A stretch of DNA of 39,149 nucleotides from Bacteroidales bacterium (GTDB lineage Bacteria > Bacteroidota > Bacteroidia > Bacteroidales > UBA12481). Where the stretch lies: contig JAGLDP010000102.1 in NCBI GenBank assembly GCA_023145515.1, positions 1 through 39,149 on the forward strand. The letters run 5' to 3'. The notes under the pieces are model-generated. The model was not told the DNA's origin. It saw only the letters and a program-made list of their open reading frames with translations, and made no database searches. Positions 7,733-17,175 of the stretch are shown here, one piece after another (positions within the stretch are counted from its first letter, which is position 1; every line of letters starts with the position of its first letter). A program made the position numbers and the translations under genes.

Positions 7733-10597
7733 TCATTCATATTCGTCTATGCCTTTACAACTACACATCAGGTTGCGATCGCCATAGCCATTGTCAATCT
7801 TACCAACAATTGGCCAAAACTTATTCTCCACTACCCAAGGAAGCGGGAATGCAGCCTTCTGTCTTCCATAAGGATGACTCCAGGTATCGTCACCAATATT
7901 CATAGCAGTATGTGGTGCATTGATCAGAACGTTATTATCCTTATCAGCAATTCCATCAGCAATATCGGCAATCTCAAAACGGATAGCAATCATAGTTTCT
8001 ATAAAACGGTCAAGCTCTTGTTTCGACTCGCTCTCAGTAGGCTCAACCATAAGAGTTTCATGAACCGGAAATGATAGCGTGGGAGCATGAAAGCCATAAT
8101 CCATGAGCCGTCTGGCAATATCCGAAGTCTCAATACCAGCTTCTTGCTTGAATGATCTGCAATCAAGTATCATTTCATGTGCCACCCGTCCGTTCTCACC
8201 TGTAAACAAAATTCCGAAATGATCCTTCAATAATGTCGCCAAATAGTTTGCATTCAGCATAGCAAGCTCAGTAGACCTGGTCAGTCCTTTGCCTCCAAGC
8301 ATCTGTATATAAGCATGTGTGATAGTAAGAACCATCGCACTGCCATAAGGAGCTGCAGAGATTGCTCCACCCATTTTTCCACCAGTTGAAACTACTGGAT
8401 GATTGGGAAGATACTCCTTAAGAAATTCAGCAACACCAATTGGTCCAACTCCGGGACCACCACCACCATGGGGAATTCCAAAGGTCTTATGCAAGTTAAG
8501 ATGGCAAACATCTGCTCCAATAATCGCAGGATTTGTCAAACCAACCTGAGCATTCATATTTGCTCCATCCATATAAACCAAGCCCCCGTGAGCATGAATA
8601 ATATTGGTCATCTCTCTTATTCCAGACTCGAAAACACCATGTGTTGACGGGTAGGTAACCATGAAAGCCATAAGCTTATCCTCATGCTCTTTGGCTTTAG
8701 CTCTTAAATCATCAAGATCCACATTCCCTTTTTCATCACACTTAACAACAATCACTTTCCCTCCTGCCATAACAGCACTCGCAGGATTTGTTCCATGTGC
8801 AGAAGCAGGAATTAAAACAACATCTCTGTGCATATCACCGTGATCCTCATGATATTTCTTTATAACCATAAGACCTGCATATTCACCTGCAGCTCCAGAG
8901 TTTGGCTGGAATGAAATTGCTGGAAATCCGGTAATCACAGATAAATCGCGTTGTAGTTCATCAATCAATTGGGCATATCCTTCAGCCTGGTTTTCAGGAA
9001 CAAAAGGATGAATATTTGCAAATTCATCCCAACTGAGGGCAAACATAGAATTTGCCGAATTCAGCTTCATCGTACAGGATCCCAGAGACATCATCGATTG
9101 AGTGAGACTGATATCTCTTCTCTCCAGTTTTTTCATATAACGCATCATTTCTGTTTCAGAATGACACGTATTAAAAATAGGCATTTGCAGATAAGAACCC
9201 TTTCTCAAAAAATCAGGATTAAAACCCATACCCTTCTCAAGTTCCTTCAAAGCAGGGATCTCTTTTCCAACAGCTTCAGCAAACATAACCAGCAGAGCAT
9301 TAACATCCTCAAGGTTACTAAGTTCATCCATTGAAATCCCAATAGTATCATCATCAAAAAACCTCAGGTTAATCTGATGCTGGTGAGCTGTACGTTTCAA
9401 TTTCTTTGTATCCAACTCATCAGGAAGAACCACCCGCAGAGTATCGAAATAGTCCTTATTCTCCTGAATATAACCAAGTTTACGTAGCTCAACCTCAATT
9501 GTCTTCGCTGCATGATGCATTCTCGAGGCAATCTCAAATAAGCCCTTTGGTCCGTGGTAAGTTCCATAAAACCCAGCCATAATAGCAAGAAGAGCCTGAG
9601 CTGTACAGATATTTGAAGTGGCCTTCTCCCTTTTTATATGTTGTTCACGAGTTTGCAAAGCCATTCTCAAAGCCTTATTTCCATGCTGATCAACAGAAAC
9701 CCCGATAATCCGTCCCGGAATACTTCTTTTAAGTTCCTCTCTTGTCGCAAAGTATGCTGCATGTGGACCACCAAAACCCATCGGAACACCAAAGCGTTGA
9801 GTGCTTCCCACAACAATATCAGCACCCCATTCACCAGGAGGCGTAATAAGAACTAACGACATTAAATCAGCAGCCACTGCAACCAATCCTCCCTGGCTAT
9901 GGATTTTTTCCACATAAGATTTATAATCCAGGATTTTTCCATCACCTGCAGGATACTGAATAATGACTCCAAATATTTTATCATCAGAGGGATGAGAGCT
10001 AATGTCTCCTACCTGAACCTCAATACCCAGGGGAATAGCCCTGTTTTGAATTACACTTAAGGTTTGAGGAAAAATATTCCGGTCAACATACAACACATTG
10101 GCTTCACGTTTAACCAAATCTCTTTTCCGCTTATTGAACATCATAATCATAGCTTCAGCAGCAGCCGTTGACTCGTCCAATAATGAGGCATTTGCAATTT
10201 TCATGCTGGTTAACTCCATGACCATAGTCTGGAAGTTAAGCAAGGCCTCCAATCTACCCTGAGATATTTCTGCCTGATAAGGCGTATAGGATGTATACCA
10301 GGAGGGATTTTCAAGAACATTCCTCTTAACTACAGCTGGCAACACAGTTCCATAATAACCCATTCCTATGTAGGAACGGAAAACTTTATTCTTTTGACCA
10401 ATTGCTTTGATCTTTGCTGCATATTCTTGCTCAGTTAAACCATCTGGCAAATCAAGAGATTGCTTCATCCTAATATCAGCTGGCACAATAGAGTCAATAA
10501 AATCATCCATTGAGGCTACTCCTGTTTTCTCAAGCATTTCTGCTATTTCTTGATCTCTGGGACCAATATGTCTTTTTATAAACTGATCGTAACTCAT
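7733..10597 (-). CDS. gcvP: Glycine dehydrogenase (decarboxylating), P-protein
   Basis: P-protein is the PLP-dependent glycine decarboxylase of the glycine cleavage system; it passes the aminomethyl group to lipoylated H-protein. The 954-residue polypeptide is the fused single-chain form, with N-terminal half (MSYDQFIKRHIGPRD, YTPYQAEISQGRLEALLNFQ) and catalytic C-terminal half (SANSMFALSW, AHGTNPASAVMAG). NLHKTFGIPHGGGGPG contains the PLP lysine. The gcvT and gcvH genes are not in the window. It follows an MBL-hydrolase gene by 81 bp on the same strand; that gap has TTCCGGAA but no clear promoter or glycine riboswitch. It is convergent with the lipoprotein gene, 76 bp away. Confidence 0.97.
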   Translation of the reverse strand: MSYDQFIKRHIGPRDQEIAEMLEKTGVASMDDFIDSIVPADIRMKQSLDLPDGLTEQEYAAKIKAIGQKNKVFRSYIGMGYYGTVLPAVVKRNVLENPSWYTSYTPYQAEISQGRLEALLNFQTMVMELTSMKIANASLLDESTAAAEAMIMMFNKRKRDLVKREANVLYVDRNIFPQTLSVIQNRAIPLGIEVQVGDISSHPSDDKIFGVIIQYPAGDGKILDYKSYVEKIHSQGGLVAVAADLMSLVLITPPGEWGADIVVGSTQRFGVPMGFGGPHAAYFATREELKRSIPGRIIGVSVDQHGNKALRMALQTREQHIKREKATSNICTAQALLAIMAGFYGTYHGPKGLFEIASRMHHAAKTIEVELRKLGYIQENKDYFDTLRVVLPDELDTKKLKRTAHQHQINLRFFDDDTIGISMDELSNLEDVNALLVMFAEAVGKEIPALKELEKGMGFNPDFLRKGSYLQMPIFNTCHSETEMMRYMKKLERRDISLTQSMMSLGSCTMKLNSANSMFALSWDEFANIHPFVPENQAEGYAQLIDELQRDLSVITGFPAISFQPNSGAAGEYAGLMVIKKYHEDHGDMHRDVVLIPASAHGTNPASAVMAGGKVIVVKCDEKGNVDLDDLRAKAKEHEDKLMAFMVTYPSTHGVFESGIREMTNIIHAHGGLVYMDGANMNAQVGLTNPAIIGADVCHLNLHKTFGIPHGGGGPGVGPIGVAEFLKEYLPNHPVVSTGGKMGGAISAAPYGSAMVLTITHAYIQMLGGKGLTRSTELAMLNANYLATLLKDHFGILFTGENGRVAHEMILDCRSFKQEAGIETSDIARRLMDYGFHAPTLSFPVHETLMVEPTESESKQELDRFIETMIAIRFEIADIADGIADKDNNVLINAPHTAMNIGDDTWSHPYGRQKAAFPLPWVVENKFWPIVGKIDNGYGDRNLMCSCKGIDEYE

Positions 10598-10678
10598 TAC
10601 TTGTTTGGGTTAAAACTGGGGATAAAATAAGGCAACATAATTAATTTCCGGAATGATTAATCACATGTTTTTAGCTTT

Positions 10679-11320
10679 CTAAAGTAAAAATGGATTTGTG
10701 GTTTTCTCAAGACCAATGCTTGTTTCGAAACCATGACCTGGCATAACAACAGTTTCATCTGGCAAGGTCATCAATTTGTCTTTAATGCTCTTGATTAAAG
10801 TTTCATAATCTCCACCTGGCAAATCTGTTCTTCCTATAGATCCTTTAAACAAAACATCTCCAACTACAACAAATCTACTATCTGGCGAATAAAAAGCAAG
10901 GCTTCCTGCCGAATGGCCAGGCACATGCATTACATCCAATTGGATTCCACCAATCTGCAAGCATTCTCCATCTTCAACCAAACGATCAAATACCAATGGT
11001 TTCGCATCAAAGCTGAACCCGAATAAACTTCCCTGCTCCGGAGCATGATTTATGAGTACCTGATCCTTTTCATTGCCCAAAAACGGACAATCATATCTAC
11101 TCGTCACAAAACTAACTCCAGGAATGTGATCAAAATGGCCGTGAGTAGCTATAGCTGCAAGTGGCTTTAAGCCCTCTTCTGAAATATACCTACTCAACTC
11201 TTTTTGCTCTCTTTCGTCAGAACAACCAGGATCAAAGATCACACAATCACCTGACGAGTTGTAAACTACCCAGGTATTGACCTGTATTGGATTAAATATG
11301 AAACGTTTATATTGTAACAT
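10679..11320 (-). CDS. MBL-fold metallo-hydrolase, glyoxalase II-like
   Basis: The 213-residue protein has all the metallo-beta-lactamase fold metal ligands: THGHFDH (about residues 59-65), the His of MHVPGHSAGS, the bridging Asp in VVVGDVLF and the final His in VMPGHGFET. KGSIGRTDLPGGD is a signature of the glyoxalase II-like / hydroxyacylglutathione hydrolase-like branch, which acts on thioesters; the short length lacks the usual C-terminal substrate domain of true glyoxalase II, so the substrate is uncertain. It starts 11 bp after the metalloprotease gene and is probably cotranscribed with it and pcm. Confidence 0.88.
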   Translation of the reverse strand: MLQYKRFIFNPIQVNTWVVYNSSGDCVIFDPGCSDEREQKELSRYISEEGLKPLAAIATHGHFDHIPGVSFVTSRYDCPFLGNEKDQVLINHAPEQGSLFGFSFDAKPLVFDRLVEDGECLQIGGIQLDVMHVPGHSAGSLAFYSPDSRFVVVGDVLFKGSIGRTDLPGGDYETLIKSIKDKLMTLPDETVVMPGHGFETSIGLEKTTNPFLL

Positions 11321-11331
11321 GGAAATCTTAT

Positions 11332-14136
11332 TTAAGGATGCAAGATAATGAACTTACGCATGCCATAAAACCTTTTAACATCCCTTAAACAAATAGAATA
11401 TATTCCAGCAGGAATACTGGATACAGGAATGACAAAATCCATTATGGATTGTATATTTCCAGACTTAATCAATTTCCCTTCCACTGAATATATCTCATAA
11501 GTAACATCCATAGACTTACTGAGTCCGGATAATCCATCCGGATGCACAAACAAGCTCTCCTGAACAGGGTTTGGATAAATACTGAATCCAATATCACCTC
11601 CAATACTCGCCTCTGGAAGCCTGGGAATGAACATATTATCAGGAAGACTAAGCTGATTATAATCAACGATGCTATCTCTTATCCCATTTCTTAATCCTGG
11701 ATATAAGACTTCAGACTTTTCTGCTATGTGAGTAAATTGACGATCTGCAAGATTTCTTACAAGGTAAACCAAGGGCTCATCAAACTTATCTGATTGAGAG
11801 CTTATGTCAATTATGCGAATTAAAGCCCATACGGGCCATGAATCCAGCCCTTTGAGATACTCATCTCTGAAAGCAGAGCTCCTGAGAAGAAAAGGCTTTT
11901 CTATAAGAAGCTCTTCAGCCAGCGCCCATTCCTGAATATTAGAATTTGGCGACAAAACCGTAAAATCCACACCTGTCCATATCTCTTGCAATGAAACTGA
12001 GTCTACATTCAGATTTTGCAATTCCAGACTATTTGAAGACCGGTTGAGGAAAAAATTATGGTCAAGATATGATGGAGCAGATTTCTCTGCATTTGTCTGG
12101 ATTAAAGCCGGCGAATTGAACTGATTAAATACAGCCAGTCCTCCCATGGGCCAAGCCAGAGCCTCTTCAGTTCTAGTAAGCCGCTGAACAAGCTCAATCC
12201 CAATATCCACTAGTCCTTGTCCACCCTCCTCCATCAAAGTATAATTCTTATCAACCAGCCAAAACTGATTTGTATTTAAAACCAAACCCATACCAGAAGT
12301 ATTCATCTGACTATATGCATGATTCCAAAGCATATCGGGCCATACAGGCTCATTGTCTCCAGCTAATTGAATTATGCCCCAACCCAAAAGATCAAATCGA
12401 TTACCACTCAGATACTGTGTTCCTCCACGTCCTTCAATCTGCAAATATCCAACCAAATCTCCTCCTCCATAATCAGAAGAGAAAGTGCAATCGTGAATAT
12501 TAACCCATCCAGGCTCTTCAGCTAAAACCCCTATTGAATAGAGCTCAGAAAAACGATTAATGGTGAAGGAACTATGCTCAATATTTATGAAAGGAGCCTG
12601 AAAATCATGTATCCCTACTAAGCAAAAATCAAACTGGCAATTCGACACATTGCTTTGGCAAGAGTCCTCTGTATTGCGAACAATCAACCCGGTACTCAGA
12701 AATTGAAAAACATTTCCGAAGCAATTAAGATTTGAGGTAACGCTGCTTATACCTGTTCCACTATTTGTTGGCGACAATGATCTGTACTGATCATTATTAG
12801 TAAATAAACACCCATGTATCTGCAGTCGACTATCCTCAAGCTCAAGAAAATTAATAAGTCCAAACCCTTCTTCTGAATGATGATACTTGTTATCTGCCAC
12901 AAATGAAATTCCGGATAAAGCCAACTGCTCCTGAGAATGATTTTCAATAACAATTGAACGAATACAATTATGAAATTCAGCATTTGAAACAGAAATACTT
13001 GAAAATCCTAGTATCCTCAGTCCTACATGGGCATGAGCAATCTGTGCATCGTTTTCCATTCTTACTTCTGCCGGAGTTCCCATGTCACTATTTCCAATGA
13101 GCTCAATACCTCGCCACAAATCACCACACAGATTTGTAATCAGTCCGCCATCAATCACTAGCTTACCCCCCGGCATAACTCGAATAAATCGATTATCGGG
13201 TACTGATAAACAAGCTGTTACTTCAAGCACACCGCCAGCTTCAATAATTAATGACTCATGCAAATACCGCGTGTCAGAAATAAGCAGATAATCAGTGAGA
13301 GTTGAAAATCCACCTTCAGAATCCAAGTAACAAGAATCATTGATCAGTACATCTGAAATATCTCCCAGCTCACCAGCTAAATGAGTGTTGATTATCTCAA
13401 GCTGACATTCTGAAATTGCCCTTCCGTAAGTTGGCCAATAATCCATCAGATTATTAGATGTTCCTTCAAGCGGACAACCATTATCATTACAAATATCACA
13501 TTGATCACCACTTGGTCCGCCCTGAAAATTATGCTCCAATCCAAGTGCATGCCCTATTTCGTGGAATAGATTTCTGCCACACTGAAAAATAGCCCTGTCA
13601 GATCCAAGATGTTGAAAGTTTGAAAAGACACCTCTCATTGCAATCAATCTTTTGGTGCCCGGCAAACTTACATGTCCACCAAGAATTGGATAATTACCAC
13701 CAAAAAATATATGCAAAGTCTGATGCTTTTGACGGTATGTCATATTAGTATCCATATCTACATATACTCTGCGCATATATTCAGAATCTAAACTATCTGA
13801 ACAATCCCAGGCATAAGTATCATTATGGTAAATAGTTGTATCGACATGAATCTGAAGATTCATTGACTTCACATATCCCGAAGACACTTCTGGTTTCAAA
13901 GTGTCAAGATTTTCCATTTTATGGTTAATCCAAAGTGGTAGTCTTTCAAGGAAAGCTTGATGAGAGCTTGAATCAGACTGGAAATTACCTTGGCCACCAT
14001 CATCATTAAAGACATGAAAAGCCAATCGCAGAGTACGTATGGATTTCTGATTTGATTGTCCATTTACTCCTGATACACATAAGGCCAAGAATAAAATGCC
14101 AAATACTAGCCGATAGTGTATTATTATTCTGATCAT
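11332..14136 (-). CDS. Secreted pappalysin-like metzincin with beta-helix region and T9SS sorting domain
   Basis: The signal peptide (cleavage near GVNG-Q) is followed by a zinc-protease domain to about residue 260. HEIGHALGLEH gives HExxHxxGxxH with His192, Glu193, His196 and His202, and NNLMDYW provides a Met-turn candidate (Met231), a layout closest to the M43 pappalysins. A Cys cluster (CDICNDNGC) lies between them. Residues about 270-600 hold repeated short beta strands like a right-handed parallel beta-helix (SISVSNAEFHNC, NIHDCTFSS). The C-terminus is a T9SS type A sorting domain (FSIYPNPVQESLFV). At 934 residues it is a large exported protease. Its ATG overlaps the pcm stop as TGATG, implying translational coupling. 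Confidence 0.82.
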   Translation of the reverse strand: MIRIIIHYRLVFGILFLALCVSGVNGQSNQKSIRTLRLAFHVFNDDGGQGNFQSDSSSHQAFLERLPLWINHKMENLDTLKPEVSSGYVKSMNLQIHVDTTIYHNDTYAWDCSDSLDSEYMRRVYVDMDTNMTYRQKHQTLHIFFGGNYPILGGHVSLPGTKRLIAMRGVFSNFQHLGSDRAIFQCGRNLFHEIGHALGLEHNFQGGPSGDQCDICNDNGCPLEGTSNNLMDYWPTYGRAISECQLEIINTHLAGELGDISDVLINDSCYLDSEGGFSTLTDYLLISDTRYLHESLIIEAGGVLEVTACLSVPDNRFIRVMPGGKLVIDGGLITNLCGDLWRGIELIGNSDMGTPAEVRMENDAQIAHAHVGLRILGFSSISVSNAEFHNCIRSIVIENHSQEQLALSGISFVADNKYHHSEEGFGLINFLELEDSRLQIHGCLFTNNDQYRSLSPTNSGTGISSVTSNLNCFGNVFQFLSTGLIVRNTEDSCQSNVSNCQFDFCLVGIHDFQAPFINIEHSSFTINRFSELYSIGVLAEEPGWVNIHDCTFSSDYGGGDLVGYLQIEGRGGTQYLSGNRFDLLGWGIIQLAGDNEPVWPDMLWNHAYSQMNTSGMGLVLNTNQFWLVDKNYTLMEEGGQGLVDIGIELVQRLTRTEEALAWPMGGLAVFNQFNSPALIQTNAEKSAPSYLDHNFFLNRSSNSLELQNLNVDSVSLQEIWTGVDFTVLSPNSNIQEWALAEELLIEKPFLLRSSAFRDEYLKGLDSWPVWALIRIIDISSQSDKFDEPLVYLVRNLADRQFTHIAEKSEVLYPGLRNGIRDSIVDYNQLSLPDNMFIPRLPEASIGGDIGFSIYPNPVQESLFVHPDGLSGLSKSMDVTYEIYSVEGKLIKSGNIQSIMDFVIPVSSIPAGIYSICLRDVKRFYGMRKFIILHP

Positions 14137-14801
14137 CAGGAATCTGATTTCCCTTTCAATAAAGGAACAAATACAAATCCACCATGCTCTGAAAAGACAA
14201 ATTCATCCTCACTAATCCTTTGGCATTTAATCATTGTCTGATGATCTTTTTCACCAATCGGAGCAACCAGGATTCCACCGATTGTCAGTTGATTCTTTAA
14301 GTCTTCAGGAATACCAGGTGCTCCGGCCGTAATCAATATACGATCAAAAGGCCCATAAGTTGGCAAACCTTTATATCCATCTCCAAACATAAAATATGCC
14401 TGATAATCAAGCTTTTTAAGAAGAGTTTCAGCAGAATTACTTAGTAATCGAATTCGTTCAACTGTAAAAACCCGCATTCCCATTTCAACCAATACAGCTG
14501 TTTGATAGCCTGACCCTGTTCCAAGCTCCAGAACCTTCTGATGCTCACTCAATTCCAATAATTCAGTTTGAAATGCGACAGTATATGGTTGCGAAATGGT
14601 TTGCCCTGCTGCTATAGGAAAAGCCTGATCCTGATATGCAAAACGGATAAATCCGGATTCCATAAATAGATGTCGGGGTACAACAGACATTGCCTCGAGC
14701 ACCCGCTCGTCACGTATACCTTTCTTTATCAGTCCGTTAATCAGCTTTCTTCTCTGACCCTGATGCTGAAAATGATCTCCTTCAAAACGAGATAGAATCA
14801 T
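14136..14801 (-). CDS. pcm: Protein-L-isoaspartate O-methyltransferase
   Basis: Pcm methylates L-isoaspartyl residues in aged proteins with SAM so that they can return to aspartate. Visible features are PRHLFM, GQTISQPYTVAFQTELL and SAM motif I VLELGTGSGYQTAVL, followed by VFTVER (motif II) and FDRILITAGAP. At 221 residues it is usual. It is the first gene of the minus-strand group pcm / metzincin / MBL hydrolase and overlaps the next gene by one base. Its -7 box is half of a palindrome shared with the divergent lipoprotein gene. Confidence 0.95.
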   Translation of the reverse strand: MILSRFEGDHFQHQGQRRKLINGLIKKGIRDERVLEAMSVVPRHLFMESGFIRFAYQDQAFPIAAGQTISQPYTVAFQTELLELSEHQKVLELGTGSGYQTAVLVEMGMRVFTVERIRLLSNSAETLLKKLDYQAYFMFGDGYKGLPTYGPFDRILITAGAPGIPEDLKNQLTIGGILVAPIGEKDHQTMIKCQRISEDEFVFSEHGGFVFVPLLKGKSDS

Positions 14802-14817
14802 AGCCCTTTGCTTTGCT

Positions 14818-14834
14818 CAAAATTACTAATTTTG
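14818..14834. promoter_or_regulatory. Palindromic divergent -7 boxes (pcm / lipoprotein)
   Basis: CAAAATTACTAATTTTG is a perfect 8+1+8 inverted repeat. Each arm read outward is TAATTTTG, an exact TAnnTTTG. The plus arm (14827-14834) precedes the lipoprotein ATG by 42 bases; the minus arm (14825-14818) precedes the pcm ATG by 16. Candidate -33 TTTG elements exist but at short spacing (16 and 13). Confidence 0.45.
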
Positions 14835-14876
14835 ATCCCAAATATTGTCTTATAAAATTCAGGAATTCCAGAATCT

Positions 14877-15743
14877 ATGAAAACAACAGGATTGTATGCT
14901 GCTATTGCCCTTTTCTCTATTGTATATTTATCCTCATGCGATATAATAAATCCACCTGAGGAAATACCTGCGTATATCCGAATCGATACTTTTCAGGTTA
15001 CCGTTGATGATTTTGACAAAGGTTCTGCCTCTCATATGATCACAGATATCTGGATGAGTGTAGGAGGCAGCAATATGGGTGCATTTACGATGCCATTTAC
15101 CATCCCAACTCTAAAAACAGGGTCGCAGTCGGTTTTTATTAAACCGGGAATCAAACTCAACGGGATTTCGGCCAGTAGAATAGCTTATCCATTTTTTAAG
15201 CCTTTGACAATAGATTTGGATTTGAAAAAAGGTGAAATACATTTGATTCAGCCGGTATCTGAATACAAAGAAGAGTGTATTTTTCGATTTGTCGAGAATT
15301 TTGAGGACCCGGGAGTTAGCTTTATTCATCAGGATTATTCTGACACAGCCTTTATAACACAAAAAAATGTAGTTAAAGAAGGGCGTTCCAGTGGCGCCAT
15401 ATATCTCACGGAGGAAAACAGCAATTTTGAAGCATATATTGATGAAGATTTTGATTTACCTGAGAATGGCTCTTTTGCTTTACTTGAATTTGATTATAAA
15501 ACCAATAATGGATTTCAGGTTGGAATGTACCTGATTGAAGATGGAGCTCTTTCATGGTACGGACTTGTATATGTAAGGCCATCTGATGTTTGGAAACGCA
15601 TGTATGTAGACTTAGGCACAGTGGCTACATACCATAATTCAACAGAACTCTACCGGATATCATTTCTGGCCGCACATGAGCAAAAAGATGCTGAAACAAT
15701 GGGTGAAATCTATCTTGACAACATTAAAATCATTCATTATTAA
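14877..15743 (+). CDS. Lipoprotein of unknown function, coupled to a sugar transferase
   Basis: A lipoprotein signal ends in lipobox YLSSC (Cys21). The mature part begins with a carboxypeptidase-regulatory-like or beta-sandwich segment (IRIDTFQVT, IKPGIKLNGISASR), and residues about 140-288 look like a concanavalin/jelly-roll module (FEDPGVSF, AFITQKNVVKEGRSSGAIYL, YLDNIKI). I do not recognise a named family. Its stop overlaps the start of the sugar transferase by one base (TAATG), so the two are cotranslated; a role at the envelope in polysaccharide assembly or attachment is an inference from that coupling only. Confidence 0.75.
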   Translation: MKTTGLYAAIALFSIVYLSSCDIINPPEEIPAYIRIDTFQVTVDDFDKGSASHMITDIWMSVGGSNMGAFTMPFTIPTLKTGSQSVFIKPGIKLNGISASRIAYPFFKPLTIDLDLKKGEIHLIQPVSEYKEECIFRFVENFEDPGVSFIHQDYSDTAFITQKNVVKEGRSSGAIYLTEENSNFEAYIDEDFDLPENGSFALLEFDYKTNNGFQVGMYLIEDGALSWYGLVYVRPSDVWKRMYVDLGTVATYHNSTELYRISFLAAHEQKDAETMGEIYLDNIKIIHY

Positions 15744-17158
15744 TGAACTACAAAAGGCAAGTTGCAAAATATTTACTAAGTGATTTTTTAAGTGCCGGAG
15801 CAAGCTGGACTCTATTCTTTGTGTTCAGAAAAGTATATATTGAATCTAATAAATTTGGATACCCTATTCCTGTTGAATTAAATGACTCTTACTTTCTTGG
15901 ATTAGTACTTCTTCCTCTTCTTTGGCTGCTATTATACTATGCCTTAGGATATTACAAAGATGTATATCGAAAGTCGAGATTGAGTGAGCTCGGACAAACA
16001 ATCGGCACTACTTTCATTGGTGTATTACTAATATTCTTTGCTTTGATTCTGGATGATACGATAAAAGTATACACCAACTATTACTTGTCGTTTTTAGTGC
16101 TTTTCGGTTTACACTTTATCCTGACATATATCCCGAGAGTGATTTTCACTACTACTTCTGCGCATAAGATTCACAAGCGGATTATTGGATTTCCAACCAT
16201 ATTATTGGGTTCAGATAAGAAGGCTATTGAACTCTATGAAGAAATGGAATCTCAGCCCAAATCAACAGGAAATAAGTTTATCGGCTTCATTAATGTCAGA
16301 GAGTACAAACAATACCTGATGGCAAAACATATCCCACATTTAGGTAATCTTGATGATATTCACCGCATAATTCAGGAGAATGAGGTTACAGAAATTATAA
16401 TTGCCATTGAAAGTCATGAGCATGAATTGCTGAAGAAGATTATCAACAGACTTGAGTCAGGCAAGTTAGTTGTTAAGGTCATACCAGATATGTATGATAT
16501 CCTAACCGGCATGGTTAAGATGACTACAATTATAGAGACTCCACTGATACAGATCAGCCATGATTTAATGCCAACGTGGGAAGAGAGTCTCAAACGAATT
16601 ATGGATGTAGTACTGGCTATCATTGCACTATTGATTCTATTACCGGGCTTGCTTGTCTTGGCCCTGGGAGTTAAACTGTCATCTCCTGGTCCGATATTTT
16701 ATAGCCATGAACGAATAGGAAGATACGGAAAGCCATTCATCATTTACAAGTTCAGGTCAATGGTCAGGAATGCTGAAGCAAACGGTCCTGCTCTTAGCTC
16801 TGTCTCTGACTCAAGAATAACAAGATTTGGGCTATTCATGCGCAAAATGCGTTTCGATGAAATACCGCAGTTCTATAACGTACTCATTGGAGATATGTCG
16901 TTGGTTGGTCCCAGACCGGAAAGACAATTTTTCATTGACCAGATTGTTAAACAAGCTCCACACTTTCATCATCTTCAGAAAGTCAGACCAGGCATCACTT
17001 CTTGGGGACAGGTAAAATTCGGGTATGCATCGAATGTGGATGAAATGATACAGCGACTTAAATATGACATCCTATATATTGAAAATATGTCGCTTCTGGT
17101 AGATTTTAAGATAATGATCTACACTATCAAAACTGTTCTTCAGGGTTCCGGAAAATAA
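15743..17158 (+). CDS. Polyprenyl-phosphate sugar phosphotransferase (WbaP/WcaJ type)
   Basis: These integral membrane enzymes move a sugar-1-phosphate from a UDP-sugar to undecaprenyl phosphate, the first step of exopolysaccharide or O-antigen assembly. The N-terminal half has about four membrane helices (residues about 10-135) and a CoA-binding-like domain (ILLGSDKKAIELYEEM). The catalytic bacterial sugar transferase domain begins KRIMDVVLAIIALLILLPG and contains SPGPIFYSHERIG, IYKFRSM, RFDEIPQFYNVL, GDMSLVGPRPER and RPGITSWGQV. At 471 residues it has full length. There is no glycosyltransferase cluster around it, so the polymer cannot be named. Confidence 0.92.
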   Translation: MNYKRQVAKYLLSDFLSAGASWTLFFVFRKVYIESNKFGYPIPVELNDSYFLGLVLLPLLWLLLYYALGYYKDVYRKSRLSELGQTIGTTFIGVLLIFFALILDDTIKVYTNYYLSFLVLFGLHFILTYIPRVIFTTTSAHKIHKRIIGFPTILLGSDKKAIELYEEMESQPKSTGNKFIGFINVREYKQYLMAKHIPHLGNLDDIHRIIQENEVTEIIIAIESHEHELLKKIINRLESGKLVVKVIPDMYDILTGMVKMTTIIETPLIQISHDLMPTWEESLKRIMDVVLAIIALLILLPGLLVLALGVKLSSPGPIFYSHERIGRYGKPFIIYKFRSMVRNAEANGPALSSVSDSRITRFGLFMRKMRFDEIPQFYNVLIGDMSLVGPRPERQFFIDQIVKQAPHFHHLQKVRPGITSWGQVKFGYASNVDEMIQRLKYDILYIENMSLLVDFKIMIYTIKTVLQGSGK

Positions 17159-17175
17159 ACTAAAAAGAAAAAATC

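Noticed and set aside
7733-9856. Plus-strand ORFs opposite gcvP (for example 8399-8647 and 8969-9334)
   Set aside because: They are shadows of a certain, conserved gene with no family resemblance and no promoter of their own.
10641-10660. TTCCGGAA flanked by TTAAT/ATTAA in front of gcvP as an operator
   Set aside because: The flanks are offset and do not form a true palindrome; there is only an 8-base core, which may be chance.
10598-10678. Glycine riboswitch before gcvP
   Set aside because: The gap is only 81 bp and lacks the paired glycine aptamer pattern.
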